Made by a program: the position numbers and the translations under genes. Below, in pieces: positions 11,472-22,422 of a stretch of DNA of 64,000 nt; positions within the stretch are counted from its first letter, which is position 1; the number at the start of each line of letters is the position of its first letter. The notes under the pieces were generated by a model. The model saw only the letters and a program-made list of their open reading frames with translations. It searched no databases and had not been told where the DNA came from. Source of the stretch: Diphasiastrum complanatum (Eukaryota; Streptophyta; Lycopodiopsida; Lycopodiales; Lycopodiaceae). The stretch spans positions 76,545,021-76,609,020 of the forward strand of contig CM055096.1 of the NCBI GenBank assembly GCA_029204225.1, in the 5' to 3' direction.

Positions 11472-13000
11472 GTGGGGATATCCAGTCCCCAGGTCACGGA
11501 AGCGGCTCAGCAACCACAAGTCCAACAACCACAGGCCCAGCAAGTCCACACATTGGACACATCACAATATTTTGATGTTGCGGACCTTATGGAAATAAGC
11601 GACGACAAGCTAGAGAAGGGAAAGCAGCCAGGAAGAAGTCTGACCCCTCCACTAACCACCACCACCACAACAGTTACTAACATCATCCGTCCACTACCTC
11701 CACCTCCACCTCCACCTCCATCTTCAGCTCTAACACCACGTTTATTTTTTGGTTTAGCCTCACCATCCCACACTCTAGATCAGTACCCAACCCTCACTAA
11801 CCCTTAGAAGCTCACCGAAGCAACCAAACGCTCAATGATCGGCCTATCCGAAACGAGCCACCATATGCATTGGTTGGTTAGCCAATATCAAATGCTCGAG
11901 AGCAAGGTCCAGCATCAAGACTAGAAAATTACACCCTACTTCAGAGGCCCATCTCTTAGTGGTCAAAACAAAAAATCAATGTCTGGGAGCGGAGGTTCAA
12001 GCCTTACAATAGGAAAAGTCTGTGTGGTTAGCCCAACCAATACACACCAACAAACCGCTCACCCCTCATGAGGCAGATTTTCTGACTCAGTAGGTAGAAC
12101 TTTTTCGACAAAAACACTGACAAGTTACCAAGCGGCCTCTGATATATATCGCCTTACCACATACCAAGAGCTCGCACAAGCTAAGGCGGCCCTCAAAGAT
12201 TAGCAATAGTACATGGCCCAATAGCCAAAACTGCCCCGAGAGGTAATTCCATCACCACCTACATTAGAAGATACACATGCTAGCATGAGCCACGATCAAA
12301 GATATGACACAATGGGGCATATAGATCAAGATCAAGGCCAAGACCAAGGCCCAGATCAAAGACTAGACACTACTCAAGAGCCATGTTTGAATTCAGATAG
12401 AGCAGCGAAGGAGCAACAAGCATCAACCTCCCAGGGCTCTCGGTACATTTCGGCCAGTCAAGCATTTCGCCAACCAAGAAGCATGGACAAGGAGATTGAT
12501 GTATTTCTGGTACAATTCTCCCATGAATCCTCACATGGCGGCTGACACATATCCTTTTCTACCAAAGATATCAAGGGCAACGAGATCGTGTGCCTTCCGA
12601 CATTGGCTCCACAACCTGCATGGCGATAATGCACCTTCGAAAAAGATCTGTTGACCATCAGGGCCTATGTGACCACTTCGTGACAGCTACGAATAAATTC
12701 TCATTTCATCCCCATTCCACGACATACAAATGGAAAAAATGCGGGACTCCTTTGGACCAAATAACAATATGCACATCCATATGGCCAAAGATATATTCAG
12801 AGCATAGGTGGGGCACGGATGTAGATGCCAAAAGGGCTCTAGTCCAATTTTTCAAGCTATATATTGAGTGCCCTGATCCCACAGTCTGTGCGGCAGCTGA
12901 ATTCGCCCGAGACTTAGAGTTTTTGCTGCGGGTCCCCACCAAATGGGACAATTTTTTGCCACCCTTATTTTTGATCCCAACACAGCCCTGACGTTGGATA
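11472..13000 (+). other. Unassigned decayed coding-like stretch (polyproline, Gln/Asp-rich)
   Basis: Three plus-strand open pieces lie in a row at 11,472-11,807, 12,285-12,545 and 12,590-12,991. The first encodes Gln-rich repeats, a Thr run and an eight-proline run. The second has repeated Asp-Gln dipeptides. The third includes FFKLYIECPDPTVCAAAEF followed by RDLEFLLRVPTKWD, which reads like a real folded domain that I do not recognise. Because it lies downstream of the gypsy integrase on the same strand, it could be an extra 3' reading frame or a gag of another element. A captured host gene is also possible. Confidence 0.35.
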
Positions 13001-13394
13001 AAATTGAAGACCAACTTCCAGTTGTATAAATCAGTGGGTTGTGCGAAAGCTGGGAGCGAGCTAGATAAATGGATTGGAAATGCAACAGTTAGCAACAAAA
13101 TAGTTCAAATGATGGATCAAACAAATGCACAATTGCCAAAAATAACTAAAAAACAAATTGCACTTTGATTATTATCAACAGATGAGTACAACGGCTTGGA
13201 TTTATTTCTTCAGCTTGTCTGAGCGTGATAACACTGATACAAATTAATTTGATTGATAGATTACAATTATCTGAAGAAGTCTTCTGATAAAGATTTTAGG
13301 ATAGATATGCTACAAAGTATCTACAACTAACATTTGCTTCAGTTATTCCAACCGCCTCATATAGTTAATGCATTTAAATAGGTGGCGGATTGTC
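13001..13394. other. Spacer, no feature recognised
   Basis: AT-rich stretch up to the target-site duplication of the following copia. Nothing supportable was seen. Confidence 0.45.
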
Positions 13395-13399
13395 AACGT

Positions 13400-14260
13400 T
13401 GATGCAAATTGAAACGAAACGAAACGCGAATCAATCATGATGGAGTTCGGATATGATTGCTAGTCACTGCCTGCTATATCATTCCTACAATCCTCTAGAA
13501 TGTAGACAGACATTGCTGACCTATGTTTTGAGTTAATCTAGCATTCAACAAGATTAAACCTATGTGCGGAATAGATAAAACAAGGTGAATTAGATACACA
13601 AACAATAAGCAGACAATAATTCAATTGACATCAGACAAATTTAGAATGATATGTGCACAACAGCTACAACATCATCTATTGATCCTCTTTTGTTCAAGCA
13701 CTATGTGACAAACCCACACAACACATTAGCGTGAGAGAAGCTGTGTTCTCCCACAAATAGTGTCTCGCTTACTAGCAGACTTTTTGGATCTTTGTGGATC
13801 CTGCTTACAAAATTGCCTTGCTCACTGGTGGACTTCTCTATTCTATATTTTTTCTATTTGTGTCTGTATATATTTTGATGCATCAAGCAATTGCGTAAAT
13901 TCAGAGTAACATCTATGATTAGATAGATTAAACAATCTATAACTAATTATAGATTACAAGAGCAGCGGATTAGGCACGTCCTAACGCTCTTCTACTGACG
14001 TCATCATATCATATCATAAACTGTACTTCATGGTTCTTGTTTGATCTTCCTGGTCCTTTCCTGCGTGATGTGTCAAAAGTATTCGACCTTTGGATGTCTC
14101 AAACATTTTCCTTTCACGTTGTTTGACCTTCTCCTGTTGTTTGTGTTGTTTGCGAACATTTCATCTTTGAGGTTTTCGTTTTCGAGGTCTTCAAGATATT
14201 CGTCAGGTTGGGAGTCGATAGCTAGCAGAGCTTTGGTAGCATAAACATTTTGTTTCTTCA
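13400..14260 (-). repeat. 3' LTR of the 13.4-25.2 kb copia
   Basis: About 861 bp, starting TGATGCAAAT and ending TTCTTCA on the plus strand. It is preceded by AACGT. It aligns along its length with 24,403-25,233. Confidence 0.92.
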
Positions 14261-15240
14261 GCTCTCTCTCAAAGCATGATAGCTTAATGACTCCAAGACT
14301 GCTCCTCTATTTCTCAAACAATCCTTTGTCTAAGGCCTTTGTGAAGATGTCAGCAACCATCTTCTTCATTCCAATGAAAGTAGTCTGTAGCTTCTTCTTT
14401 TCGATCAGATCCCTTATCAAGTGGTACTTGATTTGTAGATGGACAATACATCCGCAATACACTTGACAAAGGATCTCGTGTTTCAGTCAAGGACGAAACA
14501 AAATCAAAGGTTTATTCTCGTTTCACCTAGTTCGTCAAGGAATTGTTTGAGCCAAGTGATTTCATTGGCTATCTTTGCTGCTGCTATGTATTTTGCTTCG
14601 TAGGATGACTAAGCTATGATGGTCTGTGTTTGCTGACCCAGAGAATTGATGTCTTGCTGCGATGGTACATCCTCCTGAGACACTTTTGCAGTCGTCCTTG
14701 AGAGATGCCTAGCTAGCATCACTATATGAAAGCATCTGAAATCCTGCATCACGAAAAATAACACAATCCAAAATCCTTCGTTAGTTGAAGGTACTGCAAG
14801 ACTCATTTCACGATCTGAATTGGCTCATTTTGAACATGACATAGGCAATGTCAGGGTGTGTGTTATCTACAAGATACATTAGTGATCCGATTAGCTTCCT
14901 GTATGGTGTATGTTGTATCAATTCTCTTTCTTCTTCAGTCTTCAAACAATCTTCATTTGTCAGGATTGTTCCTGCTAACATTGGAGTATTTGCTCCTTTA
15001 TAATTAATCATCCCAAAATCTCCTAAGATTTTCTGGGTATATCTAGACTGGTGAAGGTACAATTTCCCTTCATCATAGTCTCTGTCGATCTGTAAGCCAA
15101 GATAACATATAGCTTCTCCTAGGTCTGTAATCTCGAAATATTTCGAGATGTCGTACTTCACCTCAACAATAAGTTCTTCACTTGTGCAGAGTATTAGGGT
15201 GTCATCCACATATACATCTACAATGATGATCTTCCCATCT
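14261..15240 (-). pseudogene. Copia RT end and RNase H remnant
   Basis: On the minus strand, VYVDDTLIL, YFEITDLGEAICYLG and the IGSLMYLVDNTHPDIAY block mark the end of a copia RT and its connection. Decayed RNase H follows to about 14,261, ending with a fragment of the family's final ...KGL...SLG words before the LTR. Broken. Confidence 0.85.
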
Positions 15241-15267
15241 GTAATACAATGATCGAGGAATCATTCA

Positions 15268-15505
15268 TAGAAGGACCACATCCTATACACCACAACACAA
15301 TGGTGTTGCAAAATGAAAGAACAAGACTCTCATGGAAGCCGCTAGGTGCATGATGGCCTATTCTAAAGCTCCAAGAGTGTTGTGGGTTGAAGTAGTAGCT
15401 ACAACTGCCTACATTCAAAATAGGATAGGAAAATCTGGTGCTCCTCACACAACACCACATGAACTATGGTGGGGTAGAAAATCCAATCTGACTCATATTC
15501 GAATA
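15268..15505 (+). pseudogene. Copia integrase C-terminal fragment, opposite strand
   Basis: Plus strand reads TTSYTPQHNGVA, MMAYSKAPRVLWVEVVATTAY and HELWWG words typical of the copia integrase region. It ends exactly at the nested copia, and matching sequence resumes on its other side (20,965). It lies on the opposite strand to the rest of the host element. Confidence 0.88.
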
Positions 15506-15767
15506 TGTCAAGAATTAGATATGCAACATCAAGCATTCACCATAAGCAATCACCACAAGAAGGCGGAAGAAGAACATGCACTGTCACTCTATCACACTAA
15601 CTCATACAGAATGTAAAATGTACAAATAAACCCTGAACCCTGATAGAGAGAGAAAACCTACGAGTAGACTAATAGACAAGCCTATGGCTATTGACAACTG
15701 GTCACAGCTGTCAACATTAATGTGCATCGTAAACAGTAACAATGAAGTTTATCATTGATTTCTAACA
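15506..15767 (-). repeat. 3' LTR of the nested copia
   Basis: 262 bp, TGTCAAGAAT...TTTCTAACA on the plus strand. It is near-identical to 20,716-20,964. Confidence 0.96.
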
Positions 15768-17204
15768 CTCTCCTTCAATAATAAAACTACATTTCTCTAT
15801 CCCTAATAGAGTACGAAACCTCTCAAATTTACATCTAGCTAATGACTTAGTAAAAATATATGCCTTTTGATCTTCAGATTTACAAAAAACAAGATCAATG
15901 GCTCCATCAAGAATTTTCTCTCGAATAAAATGGTAGTGTATTTCGATCTGCTTGGTTCGAGCATGTAAAACTGGACTTTTGGCAAGGTGAATGCAACTTT
16001 GATTATCGCAAGATATAGTAGTCGCATCCACCTGTGGTTGACCTAAATCCACAAGCAATCTTCGTAACCATACCGCTTCTTGTGTAGCATTGCTGAGTGT
16101 TCGATATTCAGCTTTCGTCGATGATAAGGCTACTGTAGGTTGCTTTTTGCTGCTCCATGAAATTGCAGCTGTACCATAACTGCATGTATGACCACTTGTA
16201 GATCTTCTGTCATCAATATTACCTGCCCAATCGGCATCTATATAACCTACCAACATTGGCGTTTCAGGCTGATCATACTTCAAACCAAAATTCAATGTCC
16301 CTCGAATGTATCTGAGAATACGTTCCAGTGTGCTTGACTAGAATCTTGCATAAATTGACTAACAACACCAACAACATAAGAAATATCAGGTCGTGTGTGT
16401 GTCAAATAGATCAAACTACCCATCAGCTGTCTATACAAATAAGCATCTACTTTCTCAGATTCATCATATGCAGTAAGGTTCATGTTGACATCCATAGGTG
16501 TACTCAAAGACTTACAAGCTTGCATATTGAACTTATAAAGCAAATCTCGTGCATATTTGCTTTGTGTAAGAAAGACCATGTCTTTCTTTTGCCATACTTC
16601 AATGCCAAGACAATAGTGCATCAATTATAGATCACTCATGTCAAAAGCTTTGGAAAGATCTGATTTTATTTCATCAATTAAGCCTCTCATTACTTCCTAT
16701 AATAATCAAATCATCCACGTACAACACAATGAACACTATATCTGAATCTTGCCTTAGAATGTAAAGATTAGAATCAGCATCACTCTCTATCATTCCCCTT
16801 CGCTTGAAGTGTTCATCAATGCAAGAGTACCACACCCGTGGTGCTTGCTTCAATCCATAAATGGCTTTGTTGAGCTTACAAACGAGATGTTCTCTCCCTG
16901 GCTCAACAAATCCTCGAGGTTGTACTAAGTACACCTCTTCATTCAGCCCTCCATTAAGAAAAGCATATTTAACGTCCATTTGCTGGATCTTCCAACCATA
17001 GAAAGCAGAAATAGCAATGATAGAACGTATAGTTACCATCTTAGCTACAAGTGCGAAGGTTTCTTCAAAATCAATACCATTCTGCTGCTCAAAATCCTCT
17101 CGCAACCAACCGTGCTTTATACTTGTTGAGCTGCCCATCAGCTCCATATTTGATCTTGTATATCCATTTGCAAGTGATAGGCGTCTTACCATCAAGTAGC
17201 TCAA
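15768..17204 (-). pseudogene. RT and RNase H region of the nested copia
   Basis: Minus strand shows the RT blocks [26 protein letters not shown] and LYVDDLIIIG. Next come GSLIYLTHTRPDISYVV and the RNase H words GYIDADWAGN, RSTSGHTCSYG and LSSTKAEYRTLS. Family knowledge assigns reverse transcription and RNA-strand removal to this part. Well conserved, with a few breaks. Confidence 0.93.
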
Positions 17205-17364
17205 CCAAGTTCCACGTCCTATTTTTTGATATAGCTTCCATTATGTTTCCATAGCTTCACGCCACTTCTTGTGCTCCTTTGCTTTATCAAAAATTTTTGG
17301 TTCCCTTAGCCTTGAGCACAGAACCCATTAGGGCAAGATTCATCTCTAATCTTGCAGGAGGTTT

Positions 17365-18504
17365 TCAATTTCTACTTGATCTTCTAAGCTCTCCCTGCTC
17401 ACTTGATTCGGGAGTACCTCCCTTATTAGCATCACTTGTTACTAACAAGTACCACTTAGGCACTCTCCTAGGAACCCTGTCTTTTTCCATTGACTCTTCC
17501 ATATCGACACCAACTTCTTTCTTCACTTGCACTTTAGCTTTATCATCAAAGGGATTAATTGTCAATTTTATCTGGTCATTTTGACCCATCTCATCAAAAG
17601 TAGCATCTCTTAAAATCACAATCTTTTGTGCATCTGTGTCATACATTCTGTATGCCTTGGCTCTTTCATCATATCCAAGAAACATACACTTAACAACTTC
17701 TGCAACCAGCTTCTTTTGTTTTTCATCAGGTACATGAGCGTAAGCATCACAACCAAATATTCGTAAATGAGAAACATTAGGTTTCTTTCCAGTAAAAGCT
17801 TCGTAAGGTGTCTTACCCTCCACGGACTTCGTAGGACACCGATTCAAGATATGAGTAGCTGTGTTGCATGCTTCTACCCAAAAAGTATTTGGCAAACCCT
17901 TGGTCTTAAGCATTGCCCTAGCCATCTCTACAATGGATCTGGCTTTTTGTTTTGCAACTCCATTCTGTTGTGGTGAATAGGGTGTAGTGGTTTGTCTCTT
18001 GATCCCCTGATCCTTGCAGAAATTTATAAACTCTGTTGAAAAATACTCACCGCCACCATCTGATCTGAGGGTCTTAATATAACAAACTGTTTGGTTTTCA
18101 ACTAGAGCCTTGAACTCTCTAAACTTGGCAAAAGCATCAGATTTCTTGATTATGAAATAAATCCAGATATGTCTACTATAGTCATCAATGAATGTGATGA
18201 AATAGTAACAACCACTAATGGACCTAGTTTGTATTGGTCCACACAGATCACTATGAACAAGATCAAGAATGCCATTGGCTCTTCTTGCTCCATCTTTGGG
18301 AAATCTCTCTCTATGTTGTTTTCCCAAAATGCAACCTTCACAAATTTTTTCTTCAAAAGAGATATCAGGCAATCCACCAACTAGATTACCTCTTTTAAGG
18401 ATTTGCAAGCTTTGAGCACTGATATGACCAAACCTTTGATGCCAAAGATCACTTCGACTATCAACAGTGCCTACCATAGCTTGAGTAAAAGATCTTGCAT
18501 TCAA
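17365..18504 (-). pseudogene. Integrase region of the nested copia
   Basis: A single open 379-residue stretch. It has an HxxxxH...CxxC zinc-binding start (HQRFGHISAQSL, CEGCILGKQ). The DDE core follows, with LVHSDLCGP, FIDDYSRHIW, LRSDGGGEY and PYSPQQNGVA. C-terminal words are TPYEAFTGKKPNVSHLRIFG and FLGYDERAKAYR. The catalytic Asp, Asp and Glu positions are present. Confidence 0.95.
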
Positions 18505-18534
18505 TTTGTAGAGTCGATTCCCGTTGACTCTAGC

Positions 18535-19877
18535 TCATGTAGCAATCACTTTGTAGTGATTCTTGATGTCTTTGACAAGACATTTGTCATTGTCAAACTC
18601 AACCTTGAGTTGTTGATCAGCCATCGTCCCAACAGATAGTAGATTGTTAGCTAAGCCAGGTACATATTGCACATAGCTTATATGCTTTACCTTCCCGTTG
18701 GCTAACTTCACTAATACCACTCTAACTCCTTTAACAGATAGCAATTTGCCATCATCTTGTCCAACTTCATCACCATTGTCAGTTTTCTTGAGTTCTAAAA
18801 ACCACTTTTTCCTTGAAGTCATGTGCTTGGATGCACCACTATCAATGTACCAGGTATCCTTGGCTTCATCACTTGTCATTAATGTTGTAATGAATAATTT
18901 TGAACTCTCACCTGTATCATCTTCATATTGATCATCATCGTATTGATGTTGATCAATATAATAATTTCTTGCTTGCCATTTGTTTTTTCTTTGTTCCATC
19001 TCCTTCTGTTTCTTGGAGCATTCACGCTCCCAGTGACCGGGTTTGTTGCAGTATCTACAATTTCCAGGTTTATTTTGTCTTGAATAGTCGCGTCCTTGAC
19101 CTCGGTCTTGATTCCAATTACCTTGATTTGGACTATCATTGACTTGCTCATGAAATTGTTGAAATGATCCTCGGCTTGAGTTTCCTCCTCTCGATTGATA
19201 CTTTCCACGGCCAAATCTTTCACCTCGTCCTCTAACTGCAAGAGCTTGATCATAGCTCCTGTTATGATGATTCAAGTTCTCTTGACGTTGCTCTTCTTGC
19301 AAAAGCAATCCACCTAGTTCTTCATAGGTTGGAAGATTTTCTCTTGTGGCTATACTCGTCACAAACATCTGATGTGACTCACTCAGATTATTCGATGTCA
19401 ATTGCACGATCTCACGATCTTGTACTCGCTCTCCAACTACTGCTAATTGATCATGGATCTCTTTGATCTTCAGTATGTGATCGGCAATAGTTGCACCATC
19501 ATCCATCCGCAATGTATGCAACTTTGTCTTTAAAAATAGTATTCGAGATGTATTTGTCATTTCAAACAATGCCTTCAATGTATCCCACGTTTCTTTTGGT
19601 CCTTCTGAATCTGAGATATAGGGAATAATTGCATCTCTAACTAATAAGTTGATGACATTTCGGGCTTTCCGTCTTCTCCTATCAATGTCCGCTGATCTTC
19701 TTCAATCACTGGCCTTGTCTCTTCACCTGTCACGATCTCCCATAGCTCATTTTCCATCAAAATGTTCTTCAGTTTGAATTTCCAAACTGCATAGTTGCCG
19801 ACATCTTCCAATTTGCTTGACTCATTAAGAACACTCTCGCTAGAGTTGCCATTACTGGATAGATGAGTCCGGATCAC
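18535..19877 (-). pseudogene. Gag, zinc knuckle and protease region of the nested copia
   Basis: UBN2-type gag occupies about 19,877-19,250 (LKTKLHTLRMDDGATIADHI). It is followed by an RG-rich stretch and a CCHC knuckle (CRYCNKPGHWEREC, near 19,060). The aspartic protease shows WYIDSGASKHMT (near 18,840) and NNLLSVG. Confidence 0.93.
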
Positions 19878-19923
19878 AAAATCTATTCACACCACAGAAC
19901 TGTAAATTTTTGGTTGTACACCT

Positions 19924-20172
19924 GATATCGATACGACGCGCGGGTGCATGACTGCTCGAGATTCTCTTTACCTCTGGCGCGTCGCTTCGATATTGGTACT
20001 GATATGTGATATCAGTATGATGCGCGGATGTATGACTGCTCTTGGTTTTCTTTACCTTTGATGTGTCGATCCGATATTGGTACGAATATGCTATATCTGT
20101 ATGACGCGCGGATGTACGATTGCTCAAAATTTTTTCTAACTCTGGTGCGTCAATCCAATATTGGTATGGAAA
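19924..20172 (-). repeat. Three 84-bp tandem repeats in the nested copia's leader
   Basis: Units begin near 19,924, 20,008 and 20,091, each with GATATC-like start, GACGCGCGGATG, GACTGCTC and TATTGGTA blocks. The 84-bp period is a multiple of three, so the minus strand stays open and encodes a 28-residue repeat. It lies between the 5' LTR and gag. Confidence 0.88.
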
Positions 20173-20703
20173 AGATTAAAAATAGAGGGAATATAAGAGC
20201 TTTCAGAGGGAATATTCTAGATTCCCCACTTCGGCGCGGCGGCTACGCTGCCTCCTCTTTGCAAAGATTTCGAAATGTGTGATCGTTCAAAAGACAGAGA
20301 TCAGTAATGTGAGAAGTATGAAGCCTTCTAACTCTGAATGGTAGTACTAGACACTATCTAGTGTGATTTGCGGTACTCCAAACAAACAAATGAGAGATTT
20401 CTTGGCAAACCTCTCACACAAATAGCACTTTCCACAATAACTAGGAAGTATTGTAAAAATATCTCCCACTCAATAGATTTTCAATTTGTTTGATGCTGCC
20501 CTGGCCTTTCTGATGCCTCCGGGACTGTGCTTTCATTCCCCACTGATGATTCTGAGCTCCAGCCCTACAAAATACACCAAAGAGGAATTTCTTCCAGCCA
20601 TTTTTTTCTCTCCAAGCTTTCACCTCCCGTGAAGGACTTTCTCACTTCGTTGCGGAGCCTGTGACAAGTTGTATCCACTAATCAGGCACGCAGGACTATC
20701 GCT

Positions 20704-20715
20704 GCTCTGATACCA
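20704..20715 (-). other. Primer-binding site of the nested copia
   Basis: Minus strand reads TGGTATCAGAGC directly beside the 5' LTR at 20,716. Confidence 0.95.
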
Positions 20716-20964
20716 TGTCAAGAATTAGATATGCAACATCAAGCAATCACCACAAGAAGACGAAAGAAGAACATGCATTGTCACTCTATCACACTAACTC
20801 ATACAGAATGTAAAATGCACAAATAAACTCTGAACCCTGATAGAGAGAGAAAACCTACGAGTAGACTAATAGACTAGCCTACGGCTATTGACAGCTGGTC
20901 ACAGCTGTCAATATTAATGTGCATCGTAAACAATAACAATGAAGTTTATCATTGATTTCTAACA
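20716..20964 (-). repeat. 5' LTR of the nested copia
   Basis: 249 bp with TGTCAAGAAT and TTTCTAACA ends. It pairs with 15,506-15,767. Confidence 0.96.
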
Positions 20965-22070
20965 GAATCTTTGGTTGTGCAGCATATGCACATGTTCTTG
21001 ACAAGCTTCGAAAGAAGCTTGATGAGAAAACAGAACAAGGATATCTTGTAGGATATGACAATCATTCGTCATACTACAGAATCTATATGCCAGAGACAAA
21101 CACAATGAAAACAGTCAGAGACGTCAAGTTCAATGAGACCAGAACAATGGCCAACAATGATCCTGTTAGTTATGAAGTTCTTAGAAGACAATATTATGAT
21201 CTACCAACCACGACAGAGGGAGCAGAGAATGAACACTTAGACGAAGATGTTTGAGTCACACCTTAGTCAAGCGACGAATTAGACGAAGAAAAATTCGCAA
21301 GCCAGCCTACTACTACTACACTTGTAAACCAAAACGGTTCCGGACCTAGCAGAACAGATAAAGACAAAAGCATTGCAGTACCAGAAGGATCTCCCAAAAG
21401 ATCAACAAGAGAGCGAAGAGCGCCAGCAAGATTTGTGCCAGGTAGCTCAGCTTCTACATCCAAAGAGTTTTGTGGATTCAGTGGAGAACCACAAACATTT
21501 GAGGAGGCGATTGAATGTCCAAACAAGGACAAATGGATCCAAGCCATGAGTGAGGAGATTGAATCCATGAAAAAGAATGAGGTATGGACATTGCAGCCAT
21601 TACCAAATAAGCGAAAGATTATACAATGCAAGTGGGTATACAAGCTAAAGGATGGACCAAATAGAAATATTTCAAAGTATAAAGCCAGAATTGTAGCGAA
21701 GGGTTTTTCTCATAAATATGGTATCAACTATGCTAAGACCTTCTCTCCAGTCATGAAACATTCATCCCTATGCCTCCTATTTGCATATGAAGTCGCTTAT
21801 GATTTCAGGATTCACATCATGGATGAAAAGACAACGCTCTTGCATGGTGAGCTAGATGAAGAAATCTACATGGATCAACATCCAGGCTACATTTCGAACT
21901 CACTTCCTACTTATGCATGCAGAATGCACAAGAGTATCTACGATCTGAAGCAATCAGCATGACAATGGTATAAGAAGAAAGATCAAGTCCTAAAATTCTT
22001 AGGATTCAAGCCACTAATAGTTGATTCCAATGTTTATGTAATATATCGAGGTGAGTTTTTGACTTGAACT
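20965..22070 (+). pseudogene. Copia integrase end and RT, opposite strand part of the host copia
   Basis: The plus strand reads IFGCAAYAHVLDKLRKKLD and EQGYLVGYDNHSSYYRIY, the integrase C-terminal region. RT words follow: WIQAMSEEIESMKKNEVWTL, CKWVYKLKDG, ARIVAKGFSHKYGINY and SIYDLKQSA. It continues the fragment at 15,268-15,505 across the nested copia. Broken. Confidence 0.9.
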
Positions 22071-22074
22071 TTCT

Positions 22075-22422
22075 TTCTAGTCACTTCCACAGCGTTCCTG
22101 GTGTTTTTGTGCTTACTCAATTTTTTTGTCACATGCTTAAGGACGAGCAATCTAACTTGCACCCCATGAGCACATCATAGACAGTAAATCAGTTTCTAGC
22201 CTATGTAGGATTTTTACTAACTATAAACCAAATTCAATGGGGAAAGAGATATTAGCAAGATCCTAACACGAATTAGTGATCATAAGTTTTACAGAACCAT
22301 GACCCTAGAAAGCTAGTGAATCATTGCAGCCAAAAGTACTAGCACCCCCTCCTTGCAGCCGTATCTCTGAGAGCCTAGAAAACTCTCATCGGTTGGGGAG
22401 CACGGGGCAATAGAGAAGGCCA
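22075..22422. other. Unassigned ~350 bp inside the host copia
   Basis: Neither strand encodes a copia part here, although both flanks do. No repeat ends or target duplication were seen. It could be filler DNA or a small unrecognised insertion. Confidence 0.5.

Larger units (their letters stand above)
15506..20964 (-). mobile_element. Nearly complete Ty1/copia nested inside the 13.4-25.2 kb copia
   Basis: It is 5,459 bp with both LTRs, a primer-binding site at 20,704-20,715 and a purine tract beside the 3' LTR at about 15,768-15,785. The flanking 5-bp duplication is GAATA/GAATC (15,501-15,505 and 20,965-20,969), one mismatch. Minus-strand order is leader with tandem repeats, gag, zinc knuckle, protease, integrase, RT, RNase H. 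LTRs differ at about ten positions in 248 aligned bases plus one short indel, by my count. That makes it clearly younger than its host. It is largely whole but broken, with about five breaks. Confidence 0.95.
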
